64,000 nt of DNA, from contig CAVRAR010000006.1 of NCBI GenBank assembly GCA_963719005.1, positions 62,001 to 126,000 of the forward strand, read 5' to 3'. How positions within the stretch are numbered: the first letter of the stretch is position 1; every line of letters starts with the position of its first letter. The notes beneath the pieces are model-generated. The model did not search any database. It was given only the letters and a program-made list of their open reading frames with translations, and was not told the origin of the DNA. Shown here piece after piece: positions 1 to 7,384 of this stretch. The translations under genes and the position numbers were made by a program. This stretch comes from G963675935 sp963719005. Lineage in GTDB: Bacteria; Planctomycetota; Planctomycetia; Pirellulales; Thermoguttaceae.

Positions 1-21
1 CATAGGTGCCGCGTCTTTCGC

Positions 22-41
22 GGCAGACAGGAATGTCTGCC
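22..41. repeat. Palindrome family A (GGCAGACA/TGTCTGCC), single copy
   Basis: A perfect inverted repeat with 8-base arms GGCAGACA and TGTCTGCC around GGAA, followed by CCAC. The same 20-base core recurs at 50799, 50841, 51325, 51365, 55265 and 55305. It is probably the right half of a two-palindrome unit whose left half lies before the window. Confidence 0.8.
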
Positions 42-90
42 CCACCGTGGTGAGAAACGCGGGTCAGAGGTTGTTTCAATATTCCGTCAG

Positions 91-147
91 TAGGGCGAAA
101 TTTATTCCGCCCCGAGCCGGGAATAGGCGGAATGAATTCCGCCCTAC
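91..147. repeat. Palindrome family D (TAGGGCGGA/TCCGCCCTA) pair
   Basis: Two facing copies of a TAGGGCGRA...TTCCGCCC motif (91-112 and 125-147) lie just upstream of the nucleoside phosphorylase gene. Related copies are found at 10553, 12027 and 16646, always between genes. Confidence 0.7.
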
Positions 148-177
148 GGGTTGTGAAACAGCGGGTTAACAACAAGT

Positions 178-1053
178 GTGTCGCCCATGTTCCGCTCTCT
201 GCTGCAAACCTGGCTCCAGAACACGGCGAAGGCCAAGATGCGCGACGCCGTGGCGCGGGCGCAACTCAATTCGCCTGCACCGTCTCCGCCGGCCGAAAAG
301 CCCAAGCCCTATGACCTCGGTTTCGTCTTCGCGCTCGGGATCGAGTCGGGCTGCTTCGAGGATTTGCTCCAGGGGATGCTGTCGATTCACGGCAGCGGCT
401 TCACGATTCGCGAAGGCGGACTGCGCGGCCGCCGCATCGCCGTGATTCTCGCCGGCGCCGGCCGGCACAACGCCCGGCGGGCTACCGAAGTCCTCATCGA
501 CGGTCATCGGCCCGGCCGGGTCGTCTCGGCCGGCTTCGCCGGAGGGCTCTCTCCAAACCTGAGGCGGAACGACCTGCTGATCGCCGATCGGCTGTTGAAG
601 CTGGACGGCGGCGAGTTGCCGGTCGATGTGCCACCAGGCTTGTCGGCGGTTGCAGATGCGGGCGTGCATTGCGGCACGCTGCTGACGATCGATCGCGTAA
701 TCCGCACGCCCCGCGATCGGCAGTCGCTCTTTCAGCGCACCGGGGCGCTGGGCGTCGATATGGAGACGTTCGCGGTGGCCGAGGTTTGTGCCGCCCGGCA
801 GGTGGCGTTTTCGTCGATCCGGGTAATCAACGATACGGCCGACGAGGCGTTGCCGCACGACGTGGAGCATCTCTTAGCCCAGAAGACCGCCGCAGCCCGA
901 TTGGGGGCGGCCCTCGGCGCCGTATGGCATCGCCCCGCCAGCGCCAAAGACATGTACCAGTTGCGCGAGAACGCCCTGGTCGCCTCGGGACGGCTGGCGG
1001 AGTTTCTGGCAGAGACTTTTCTCCCCATCTTCCAGCAACGTCCGGCACAGTAA
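178..1053 (+). CDS. Nucleoside phosphorylase / MTA-SAH nucleosidase family protein
   Basis: PNP/UDP phosphorylase fold protein of about 290 residues that probably cleaves a purine nucleoside or a 5'-thio/SAH-type nucleoside in the cytoplasm. Seen: a glycine-rich AGAGRHNARRATE segment near residue 98, the VSAGFAGGL turn, the ribose-binding-type motif GVDMETFAVAEVC and a VINDTADE motif whose first Asp sits where the catalytic Asp of this family is expected. The N-terminal 45 residues are extra and polar. The start is GTG at 178; an in-frame ATG at 187 is equally possible. No neighbour points to a substrate, so methylthioadenosine, SAH or a hopanoid-type adenosyl substrate remain open. Confidence 0.75.
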   Translation: MSPMFRSLLQTWLQNTAKAKMRDAVARAQLNSPAPSPPAEKPKPYDLGFVFALGIESGCFEDLLQGMLSIHGSGFTIREGGLRGRRIAVILAGAGRHNARRATEVLIDGHRPGRVVSAGFAGGLSPNLRRNDLLIADRLLKLDGGELPVDVPPGLSAVADAGVHCGTLLTIDRVIRTPRDRQSLFQRTGALGVDMETFAVAEVCAARQVAFSSIRVINDTADEALPHDVEHLLAQKTAAARLGAALGAVWHRPASAKDMYQLRENALVASGRLAEFLAETFLPIFQQRPAQ

Positions 1054-1544
1054 CCGATTTCGGATTGCGGGCCGATGGAACGTCCACTCGTGTCCGCGCC
1101 GCCGTTCCGGCGGCGGCTAAACGACGATACCTTCCCATTTTGACCCGCCCACGCTTACTTAGCCCGCATTATTCATGCACCAGACGAATGTCGTTGTAAG
1201 TCGTTACACAGTAAGACACTTGAGTACGCACCCCTCAAAGACACTATGTTTTTCAAAGCATCGGTAATTCACGATGCTTTTGCGTTGCGTGAATAATCCG
1301 GGTTAGTGTGGGGGGAATCATCTCGCGAACAGCGTTCCTGCCGTTCTGCAACGCATTCGCCAACCGAATCTCGGGCCAATCGGCCTTGCCGACCGCCTTG
1401 ACACCCCTAGGGCCGACCGATATGCTTACTAGATTGTCAACCACTAACTAGTGGTGTGGTAAGATTTTGTAGCGTCTCGGCCGTTTTTTGGGGGCCGAGC
1501 GGAGCGTGGAGGGTGTCCCTCTAACTCGGTGAAGGTGAGATTGA
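1054..1544. other. Intergenic region with inverted repeat and nusA leader
   Basis: 491 bases without a convincing gene. 1161-1180 (agcccgcattattcatgcac) and about 1285-1305 (core tgaataatccggg) form an imperfect inverted repeat that looks like termini of a decayed or MITE-like insertion. The last 150 bases hold the nusA promoter and a leader of about 110 bases. A 63-codon minus-strand frame inside has no recognisable family. Confidence 0.5.
1398..1426 (+). promoter_or_regulatory. Sigma70-type promoter of nusA-infB-rbfA
   Basis: TTGACA (1398-1403), a spacer of exactly 17 bases, then TATGCT (1421-1426). Transcription would begin near 1433, leaving a leader of about 110 bases before the nusA ATG. 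Such a leader fits the autoregulation known for nusA operons elsewhere, though I see no defined attenuator. Confidence 0.7.
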
Positions 1545-2933
1545 ATGGATCCCAGCGAGATTCTTCGTATCGTCGATGCAATCCATCGCGATAAGAATAT
1601 CGAGAAAGAGATCGTCTTCGAAGGGATCGAGGCGGCCCTCGTGTCGGCCGCCAAGAAACACTACGGGGAAGAAGCCGATGTCGTCGTCGAGATCGATCGC
1701 ACCACCGGTTCGATTCGCGGCAGCCACAACGGCGTGCCGATGGAGACCGCCGAAATCGCCGAGCGCATCGGCGCCCAAACCGCCAAGCAGGTGATGATCC
1801 AAAAGATCCGCGAGGCCGAGCGGGACGCCTTGTACAACGAGTACGAAGAGCTTCGCGGCCAACTGGTTACCGGAGTGATCCAACGCTACGAGGGCGGCGC
1901 CGCTACCGTCACGCTGACCAACGTCGAGGCGATCCTGCCGAAGGGTGAACAAATCCCCGGCGAAACGCACCATCCGAACGAGCGCGTGCGCGCGACCGTT
2001 TACGAGGTGAAGAAGGCGGGCAGCCGGGTAAAAGTCATTCTCAGCCGCACCAAGCCGCAATTGGTCCAGCGGCTTTTCGAGCAGGAAATCCCCGAAATCG
2101 CCGAAAGCGTGATCGAAATCCGCTCCATCTCCCGCGAGCCGGGCTACCGCACCAAAGTGGCCGTCAGCAGCACCGACCAACGGGTCGATTGCGTCGGGGC
2201 GTGCGTGGGCGTGCGCGGCAACCGCATCAAAAACATCGTCAACGAATTGGCCGGCGAACGCATCGATATCGTCCGCTACAACGACGACATGCAAGTGCTC
2301 ATTCCCAACGCCTTGCAGCCCGCCGAGGTCGAGGAAGTGATCCTCTGCCAGATGTTGGGCCGGGCGATCGTGCTGGTGCAGGAAGACCAGCTCTCGCTGG
2401 CCATCGGCCGCCGCGGCCAGAACGTGCGTTTGGCCAGCAAGCTCTGCGGTTGGGACATCGAAATCATGACCCGCGAGGAGCTCGACGAGCAGATCGAGCA
2501 GGCGGTGGCGGGCTATTCGTCGATCGAGGGCGTCGAGCCCGAATTGGCCGAGCGGCTGGTGGGCGAGGGCTTCCTCTCCTACGACGACCTCTCGGTGATC
2601 GAGCCCGAGGCTCTGATGGAAATGGGCGGTCTGACGGCCGAGCAGGTGGACCGCATCGTGCAGCAGGCCGAAGTCAAGGCCACGGAGGCCGAAAAGGCCG
2701 CCGCCCAGCAACGCCGGCAGCAGCGCGAGCAGGATCGCATCGACGCCGCCGACGCCGCCGAAGCCGCGGCGAGCGCCACGCCCTATTACGCCGACGGCAA
2801 GCCCGCCGAAGTCATCGAACAAGCGACTTCCGAAGCAAGCGCCGTGGAAGCCGTCGCGACCGAGCCGGCCGCCGATGCCACCGGTCAAATGGCGGCGCCC
2901 CAAGGGGAGACGTCCGATGACGCCGCCCCGTAA
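1545..2933 (+). CDS. nusA: Transcription termination/antitermination factor NusA
   Basis: RNA-polymerase-binding elongation factor that modulates pausing, termination and antitermination. The N-terminal polymerase-binding domain covers about residues 1-125, followed by an S1 domain (GVIQRYEGGAATVTL, near 138) and tandem KH domains with GVRGNRIKNIVNEL and AIGRRGQNVRLASKL. One helix-hairpin-helix-like segment follows (ELAERLVGEGFLSYDDL). The C-terminal 80 residues are an Ala/Glu/Gln-rich tail, without the two acidic repeats of E. coli NusA. The ATG is preceded by GAAGGTGAGA. It heads the cluster with infB and rbfA; the usual rimP upstream and ylxR downstream are missing. Confidence 0.97.
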   Translation: MDPSEILRIVDAIHRDKNIEKEIVFEGIEAALVSAAKKHYGEEADVVVEIDRTTGSIRGSHNGVPMETAEIAERIGAQTAKQVMIQKIREAERDALYNEYEELRGQLVTGVIQRYEGGAATVTLTNVEAILPKGEQIPGETHHPNERVRATVYEVKKAGSRVKVILSRTKPQLVQRLFEQEIPEIAESVIEIRSISREPGYRTKVAVSSTDQRVDCVGACVGVRGNRIKNIVNELAGERIDIVRYNDDMQVLIPNALQPAEVEEVILCQMLGRAIVLVQEDQLSLAIGRRGQNVRLASKLCGWDIEIMTREELDEQIEQAVAGYSSIEGVEPELAERLVGEGFLSYDDLSVIEPEALMEMGGLTAEQVDRIVQQAEVKATEAEKAAAQQRRQQREQDRIDAADAAEAAASATPYYADGKPAEVIEQATSEASAVEAVATEPAADATGQMAAPQGETSDDAAP

Positions 2934-2998
2934 CGGAGAAACCGCGCAAAAGCGCGACCGAGGATCGTTCGACGCAATTTACCAGAGGGAGCGGCCCC

Positions 2999-5824
2999 TT
3001 GCCCATCCGTATTTACTCGTTAGCGAAACAACTGAAGCTCGACAGCAAGGTGCTGGTCAACATCTGCACGAAGGCGGGTGTCACGGGCAAGGGCTCTGCG
3101 CTGGCCAGTCTCACCGACGAGGAAATGGCGACGGTCATGGCGTTCATTGCCGGCGGCAAGGCCGCCCGCTTCGGCGCCCCTGCCGCTCCGGCGAGCCGGT
3201 CTGAGACGGCGGCCCCCCCTTCTCCCTTCCGTCGCGAAGATTACATTGCCCCGGCGGGCACGATTGGACTGAGCAAGGTTCCCGTCCTTCCTCCCGCCAA
3301 GCACGAGAAGCCGCCCCTGCTGAGGAAGAAGCCGGAGGAGCCGCCCACCGCGCCGAGTGAGTCTCCGCTGGCGCCGCATCCTGAGATCGAAGCGAAACCG
3401 GCCGCGGAGATCGCCGCGACAAGAGAACAAGCGCTGACGCGGGAGCGCGAGCGGGAGCGAGAAAGGGAACGGGAAAAAGACCGAGAAAAGGAGCGGGAAA
3501 GGGAGCGGGAAAAGGATCGCATCAAAGCCCGCGAGAAGGAAAAGGCGGAAGAGCGGGAGCGCGGGCCGGCGATCAAGCTGGCGCCGCTGCCCGTCTCGAA
3601 GCGGCCGTCCGCGCGGTCGAAGTCGGCCGAGCCCGCCCCGCAGAAACCCGACATCAAGCTCCCCCGTGACGCCATCCGCGCCGGCAAAGCGGGCACGAAG
3701 CCGCTATCCGAGCATATCCGCAAGCACGAGCAAAAGCGGATGGCGGCGGAGGCGGCCAAGGCGTCGCCCCGCAAAGGTCTGCCCTTGGAGGCTCTCCCGC
3801 CGCTGCCCGGCGAAGTGCCCGTTTCCGGCCGCGAGCGTCCCCGTCGCGGCGCTCGTCCGGCAGCGCCGGTGGTAGTGGAAGAAGAAGGGGCGGTGACCCT
3901 CGGCGGCCGCGAGCAGCGCCAGCTCAAGCGGAAAAAGGCGGCCACCGCCAAACGCCGAAAGACGGAAGACGGCGAAGAGGAATCGACTGTCAGCACGACG
4001 CGGAAACGCACGCACATCCGGCGTACCGGGGCGAACACGGCGGCCCCGAGACGCGAGAATATCAGCGTCGAGTTGCCCTGCACGGTGCGTAGTTTCTCCG
4101 AGGCCCTCGGCGTGCCCGCCCGCACCATCCTGGCCAAGCTGTTGGAACTGGGAACGATGAGCAACATCGCCGCCACGCTCGAGACGGAAATGGCCGAGTT
4201 GCTGGCGGTGGAGCTTGGCGCCCAGGTCACGTTCCACCACGTGGTGAATCTCGAGCAGCAGGTGGTGCAATCGCTCGAAGCCCCCGACGACCCGGCAAAG
4301 CTCGTGCCGCGTCCGCCGATCGTCACCTTCTTGGGTCACGTGGACCACGGCAAGACTTCGCTGTTGGATCGAATCATCGGGATCGACGTCGCTGCGCACG
4401 AGAAAGGCGGCATTACCCAGCACATCCGCGCCTACCGCGTCGAACAAGGAGGGCCGGGCGATCGCCTTCGTCGATACGCCGGGCCACGAGGCATTCACCG
4501 AGATGCGCACCGCGGCGCCAACGTCACCGACATTGCCGTTCTGGTCGTCGCGGCCGAGGACGGAGTGATGCCGCAAACCGAGGAGGCCATCAGCCACGCT
4601 CGCGCCGCCGACGTTCCAATCGTGGTAGCCCTCAACAAAATCGACCTGCCCGGGGCCAATGTTGAAAGGGCCTATCAGCAGTTGGGAACCGCCGGCTTGC
4701 TGCCGAGCGAGTGGGGCGGCGATACCGAGGTGGTCAAGACCAGCGCCGTGACGGGCGAAGGCATCGACGCGCTGTTGGAAACGCTGCTGACGGTGGCCGA
4801 ACTGCACGAATACAAGGCCGACCCCGACCGCCCCGCCCGCGGCACCTGCCTCGAAGCCGAAATGCACGAAGAACGCGGCGTCGTGGCGAAGCTGCTGGTG
4901 CGAACCGGCACGTTGCGGCTGGGCGACGTGATCGTCTGCGGCCCGACATACGGCCGGGTGAAGGCGATGTACGACACGCTCAAGCCGCGGCAGAAGTACG
5001 AAGAGGCCGGCCCCTCGATGCCGGTCAACGTGACCGGTTTGGACTCCGCCCCCGGCGCCGGCGACACCTTCTACGTGCTCTCCGACATCACCCAGGCCCG
5101 GCAACTGGCCGAGGAGCGGGCCGCCGCGACCCGCCGCCGCGAGTTGGGCCACTTCCAACCGCACGTCACCCTGGAAACCCTCTACGAGCGGCTTGGCCAG
5201 GAGAGCAAGGTGCAGACGCTCAACATCATCCTGCGGGCCGACGTGCGCGGCTCGATCGAGGCCATCCGCAAAGAGCTTTCCAAGCTTCAGCACCCCGAGG
5301 TGCAGATCAAGATTCTCCAGGCCACCGTGGGCGGCGTCAGCGAGGCCGACGTTCACCTGGCCCACGCCTCCGACGCCATCATCATCGGCTTCTCCGTGGT
5401 GCCCGACGAAGGCGCACGAGCGCTGGCCGAAAAGCTCGGCGTGCAGATCCGCCGCTACGACATCATCTACCAGGTGACCGACGATTTGAAGGCGGCCTTG
5501 GAAGGAATGCTCAAGCCGGAGAAGCAAGAGAAGGAGCTGGGCCGGGCGCTGGTGCAGCAGGTATTCCATATCAGCCGGGTCGGTTCCGTGGCGGGCTGCC
5601 GCGTATTGGCCGGCGTCATCCAGCGCGACGCCCGAGTGCGCCTGATCCGCGACAGCCGCATTATCGGCGACTACGCCCTCGAATCGCTGAAGCGCGAGAA
5701 GGACGACGCCCGCGAGGTCCGCGAGGGCCTGGAATGCGGTATGAAGTTGGCCGGATATAACGACGTCAAGGAAGGCGACCTGTTGGAGGCGTACAAGATC
5801 GAGGAAATCGCCAGAACGTTTTGA
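2999..5824 (+). CDS. infB: Translation initiation factor IF-2 (two compensating frameshifts in the G domain)
   Basis: GTPase that brings initiator tRNA to the 30S subunit and promotes subunit joining. TTG start preceded by AGAGGGA. Order: IF2-N domain (RIYSLAKQLKLDSKVLV), a long charged linker with an Arg/Glu/Lys-rich run at about residues 145-188, G domain from about 440 with GHVDHGKTS and NKID, then domains II-IV to the C terminus. Odd: residues about 486-504 read PGDRLRRYAGPRG, where every IF-2 has the G3 loop. The +1 frame over 4455-4508 encodes AIAFVDTPGHEAFTEMR. An extra G near 4450 and a lost C near 4510 explain it. An intact G3 is required for function, so this looks like base-calling error rather than true sequence. 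Lies 65 bases after nusA. Confidence 0.95.
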   Translation: MPIRIYSLAKQLKLDSKVLVNICTKAGVTGKGSALASLTDEEMATVMAFIAGGKAARFGAPAAPASRSETAAPPSPFRREDYIAPAGTIGLSKVPVLPPAKHEKPPLLRKKPEEPPTAPSESPLAPHPEIEAKPAAEIAATREQALTREREREREREREKDREKEREREREKDRIKAREKEKAEERERGPAIKLAPLPVSKRPSARSKSAEPAPQKPDIKLPRDAIRAGKAGTKPLSEHIRKHEQKRMAAEAAKASPRKGLPLEALPPLPGEVPVSGRERPRRGARPAAPVVVEEEGAVTLGGREQRQLKRKKAATAKRRKTEDGEEESTVSTTRKRTHIRRTGANTAAPRRENISVELPCTVRSFSEALGVPARTILAKLLELGTMSNIAATLETEMAELLAVELGAQVTFHHVVNLEQQVVQSLEAPDDPAKLVPRPPIVTFLGHVDHGKTSLLDRIIGIDVAAHEKGGITQHIRAYRVEQGGPGDRLRRYAGPRGIHRDAHRGANVTDIAVLVVAAEDGVMPQTEEAISHARAADVPIVVALNKIDLPGANVERAYQQLGTAGLLPSEWGGDTEVVKTSAVTGEGIDALLETLLTVAELHEYKADPDRPARGTCLEAEMHEERGVVAKLLVRTGTLRLGDVIVCGPTYGRVKAMYDTLKPRQKYEEAGPSMPVNVTGLDSAPGAGDTFYVLSDITQARQLAEERAAATRRRELGHFQPHVTLETLYERLGQESKVQTLNIILRADVRGSIEAIRKELSKLQHPEVQIKILQATVGGVSEADVHLAHASDAIIIGFSVVPDEGARALAEKLGVQIRRYDIIYQVTDDLKAALEGMLKPEKQEKELGRALVQQVFHISRVGSVAGCRVLAGVIQRDARVRLIRDSRIIGDYALESLKREKDDAREVREGLECGMKLAGYNDVKEGDLLEAYKIEEIARTF

Positions 5825-5832
5825 GAAAGAAG

Positions 5833-5932
5833 TGGGCAGTCGGCAGTAGGCAGTAGGCAGTGGATCAGCATCTCCTGCCCACTGCCGACTGCCGACTTCC
5901 CACTGCCGACTGCCGACTGCCGACTGCCCACT
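5833..5932. repeat. Heptanucleotide repeat array (cggcagt / ccgactg words), inverted
   Basis: Left arm: seven-base words gggcagt, cggcagt, aggcagt, aggcagt. Right arm: cccactg, ccgactg, ccgactt, cccactg, ccgactg repeats. The arms are partly complementary, so a long hairpin can form. The right arm runs directly into the rbfA ATG. The left-arm word recurs at 61221. Confidence 0.85.
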
Positions 5933-6325
5933 ATGTCCTCCCGACGCACCGAAAAAGCCGCCGAAGCCGTCCGCGAAGTCGTCAGCATGGCGATTCTCGC
6001 CGAATTGAACGACCCGCGGGTTCGCGACGTCACGGTCACTTACGTCGAGGTGTCGCGCGATCTGCGCTATGCGAAGATCCACGTCTCGGTGATGGGCGAC
6101 GAGGCCCGGCAAAGATTGACACTCCGTGGCCTGCAAAGCGCCGCGGGCTTCCTGCAAGCGAAGATCGCCGAGCGGATCGACATCCGCTATACGCCGAAGC
6201 TGAGCTTCCTGCTGGATCAAGGGGTGAAGCGATCGATCGCCGTGGCCAAGATCCTGAAAGAGGTTCTTCCCCCGGAGGAGAACGAGGAACCGGCGGAAAC
6301 CGGGGACGATGAACCCACTGCGTAA
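5933..6325 (+). CDS. rbfA: Ribosome-binding factor A
   Basis: Small KH-type protein that binds the 30S precursor near helix 1 of 16S rRNA during late maturation. The 130-residue length is typical. Seen: an N-terminal EAVREVVSMAILAELNDPRV segment, the VTVTYVEVSRDLRYAKIHVSV strand-helix region and RIDIRYTPKLSFLLDQGVKR near the end, followed by an acidic tail. Third gene of the nusA cluster, separated from infB by a heptamer array. No Shine-Dalgarno sequence is visible because the array ends at the ATG, so it may rely on leaderless-like or structure-exposed initiation. Confidence 0.95.
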   Translation: MSSRRTEKAAEAVREVVSMAILAELNDPRVRDVTVTYVEVSRDLRYAKIHVSVMGDEARQRLTLRGLQSAAGFLQAKIAERIDIRYTPKLSFLLDQGVKRSIAVAKILKEVLPPEENEEPAETGDDEPTA

Positions 6326-6330
6326 AGCAT

Positions 6331-6393
6331 TGAAAACTGAAAATTGAAGATTTCGAAATCTGAAATGTGAGACTTCAAATCTGCAATCGACCC
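6331..6393. repeat. Degenerate heptanucleotide array (tgaaaac/tgaaaat words)
   Basis: Seven-base periodicity with words tgaaaac, tgaaaat, tgaagat, ttcgaaa, tctgaaa, tgtgaga, cttcaaa. The centre ttcgaaatctgaa has local dyad symmetry. It fills most of the gap between rbfA and the HhH-GPD-like gene. Confidence 0.6.
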
Positions 6394-6407
6394 AACGAGG
6401 CACCGCC

Positions 6408-7355
6408 ATGACTGCCGTCAGCCGCACCGCCCAATTCACCAAGGTCCAGAAGGTTCTGAAGAAGCACTACAAGCCGGCCTCTCCCGGCGCCGGGCGCTCG
6501 GTGATCGAGCATTTGCTGTTCGCCTGTTGTCTGGAAGACGCGCATCACGACGCCGCGGAAGAGAGCTTCGCCGCGTTGGTGCACACATTTTTCGATTGGA
6601 ACGAAGTCCGCGTCACTTCGATTTCGGAACTGTCGGAGGTGATGGCCTGCCTGCCCGACCCGCGCGCCGCGGCCAACCGCATCAAGCGGGTGTTGCATTC
6701 GATCTTCGAGGCGACGTTCAATTTCGACCTGGAAGACCTGAAAAAAAAGAACCTCGGCCCGACCATTACCTGGCTGGAGAAGCTCGACGGCACAACGTCG
6801 TTCGTCGTGTCGTATACGGTGCAGGCGGCATTGAGCGGCCATGCCATCCCTATCGACGCCGGCACGATGGCGGTGCTCCGCGTGCTCGAACTGGTGACGG
6901 AGAAGGACGCGGCAGCCGGCGTCGTTCCGGGGCTCGAACGCGCCGTGGCCAAATCGAAGGGGATCGAGTTCGGCTCTCTGCTGCACGAACTGGGCGCCGA
7001 TTATTCCGCGAATCCTTACTCCGCGCCGATCCGCGAGATTCTGCTGCAAATCGACCCCGAATGCGCAGGCCGCTTGCCCAAGCGGCGGGTGGATCGCTCG
7101 CAACGCAAGCCGGCCGAGCCGCCGGCGGCCGAAACGCCTGCCAAGGAGAAGGGACCGGCCGCGGCCGCGACAAAACCGCCGACGAAGAAGAAACACGCGG
7201 CGGCCGAGCCCGCGAGCGTCCAGCCGCCGCCCGAGCCGCCCAAGAAGAAAACGCCGCCGTCGAAGCCCGCCGCGTCGGAAAAGACGCTCCCCCACGCCGC
7301 CGCTTCCAAGAGACGATCGGCCTCCGAGGGCCTTGCCAAGCGCAAGCCGCGGTAG
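6408..7355 (+). CDS. HhH-GPD (endonuclease III-like) fold protein with basic tail
   Basis: About 220 residues align in outline with endonuclease III/HhH-GPD proteins: an all-alpha N-terminal part, a helix-hairpin-helix-like LEKLDGTTSFVVSYTV segment near residue 125 and an AIPIDAGTMAVLRVL segment whose Asp matches the conserved catalytic Asp. The hairpin has TTS where glycosylase/lyases carry the catalytic Lys, and the four-Cys iron-sulfur loop is absent. The last 100 residues are a Lys/Ala/Pro-rich tail that looks nucleic-acid-binding. It may be a structural DNA-binding relative or a monofunctional enzyme. It follows rbfA on the same strand and could be co-transcribed. Confidence 0.6.
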   Translation: MTAVSRTAQFTKVQKVLKKHYKPASPGAGRSVIEHLLFACCLEDAHHDAAEESFAALVHTFFDWNEVRVTSISELSEVMACLPDPRAAANRIKRVLHSIFEATFNFDLEDLKKKNLGPTITWLEKLDGTTSFVVSYTVQAALSGHAIPIDAGTMAVLRVLELVTEKDAAAGVVPGLERAVAKSKGIEFGSLLHELGADYSANPYSAPIREILLQIDPECAGRLPKRRVDRSQRKPAEPPAAETPAKEKGPAAAATKPPTKKKHAAAEPASVQPPPEPPKKKTPPSKPAASEKTLPHAAASKRRSASEGLAKRKPR

Positions 7356-7384
7356 ACGCGAAGGATGAGGGATGAGAGGCGCTG

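Noticed and set aside
166..870. Long minus-strand open frame opposite the nucleoside phosphorylase
   Set aside because: It has no family signature and mirrors the codon pattern of the plus-strand gene in GC-rich DNA.
1253..1444. 63-codon minus-strand frame before nusA
   Set aside because: Overlaps the inverted repeat and the nusA promoter, and matches no family I know.
1521..2903. 460-codon minus-strand frame opposite nusA
   Set aside because: Rich in Leu/Gly/His/Asp as expected for the antisense of an acidic GC-rich gene; NusA on the plus strand is unmistakable.
4440..4520. Programmed ribosomal frameshifting in infB
   Set aside because: Would need a +1 and a -1 shift within 60 bases with no slippery site or pseudoknot visible; sequence error is simpler.
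3704..6442. 912-codon minus-strand frame across infB and rbfA
   Set aside because: Antisense shadow of two well-identified genes; part of it translates repeat sequence.
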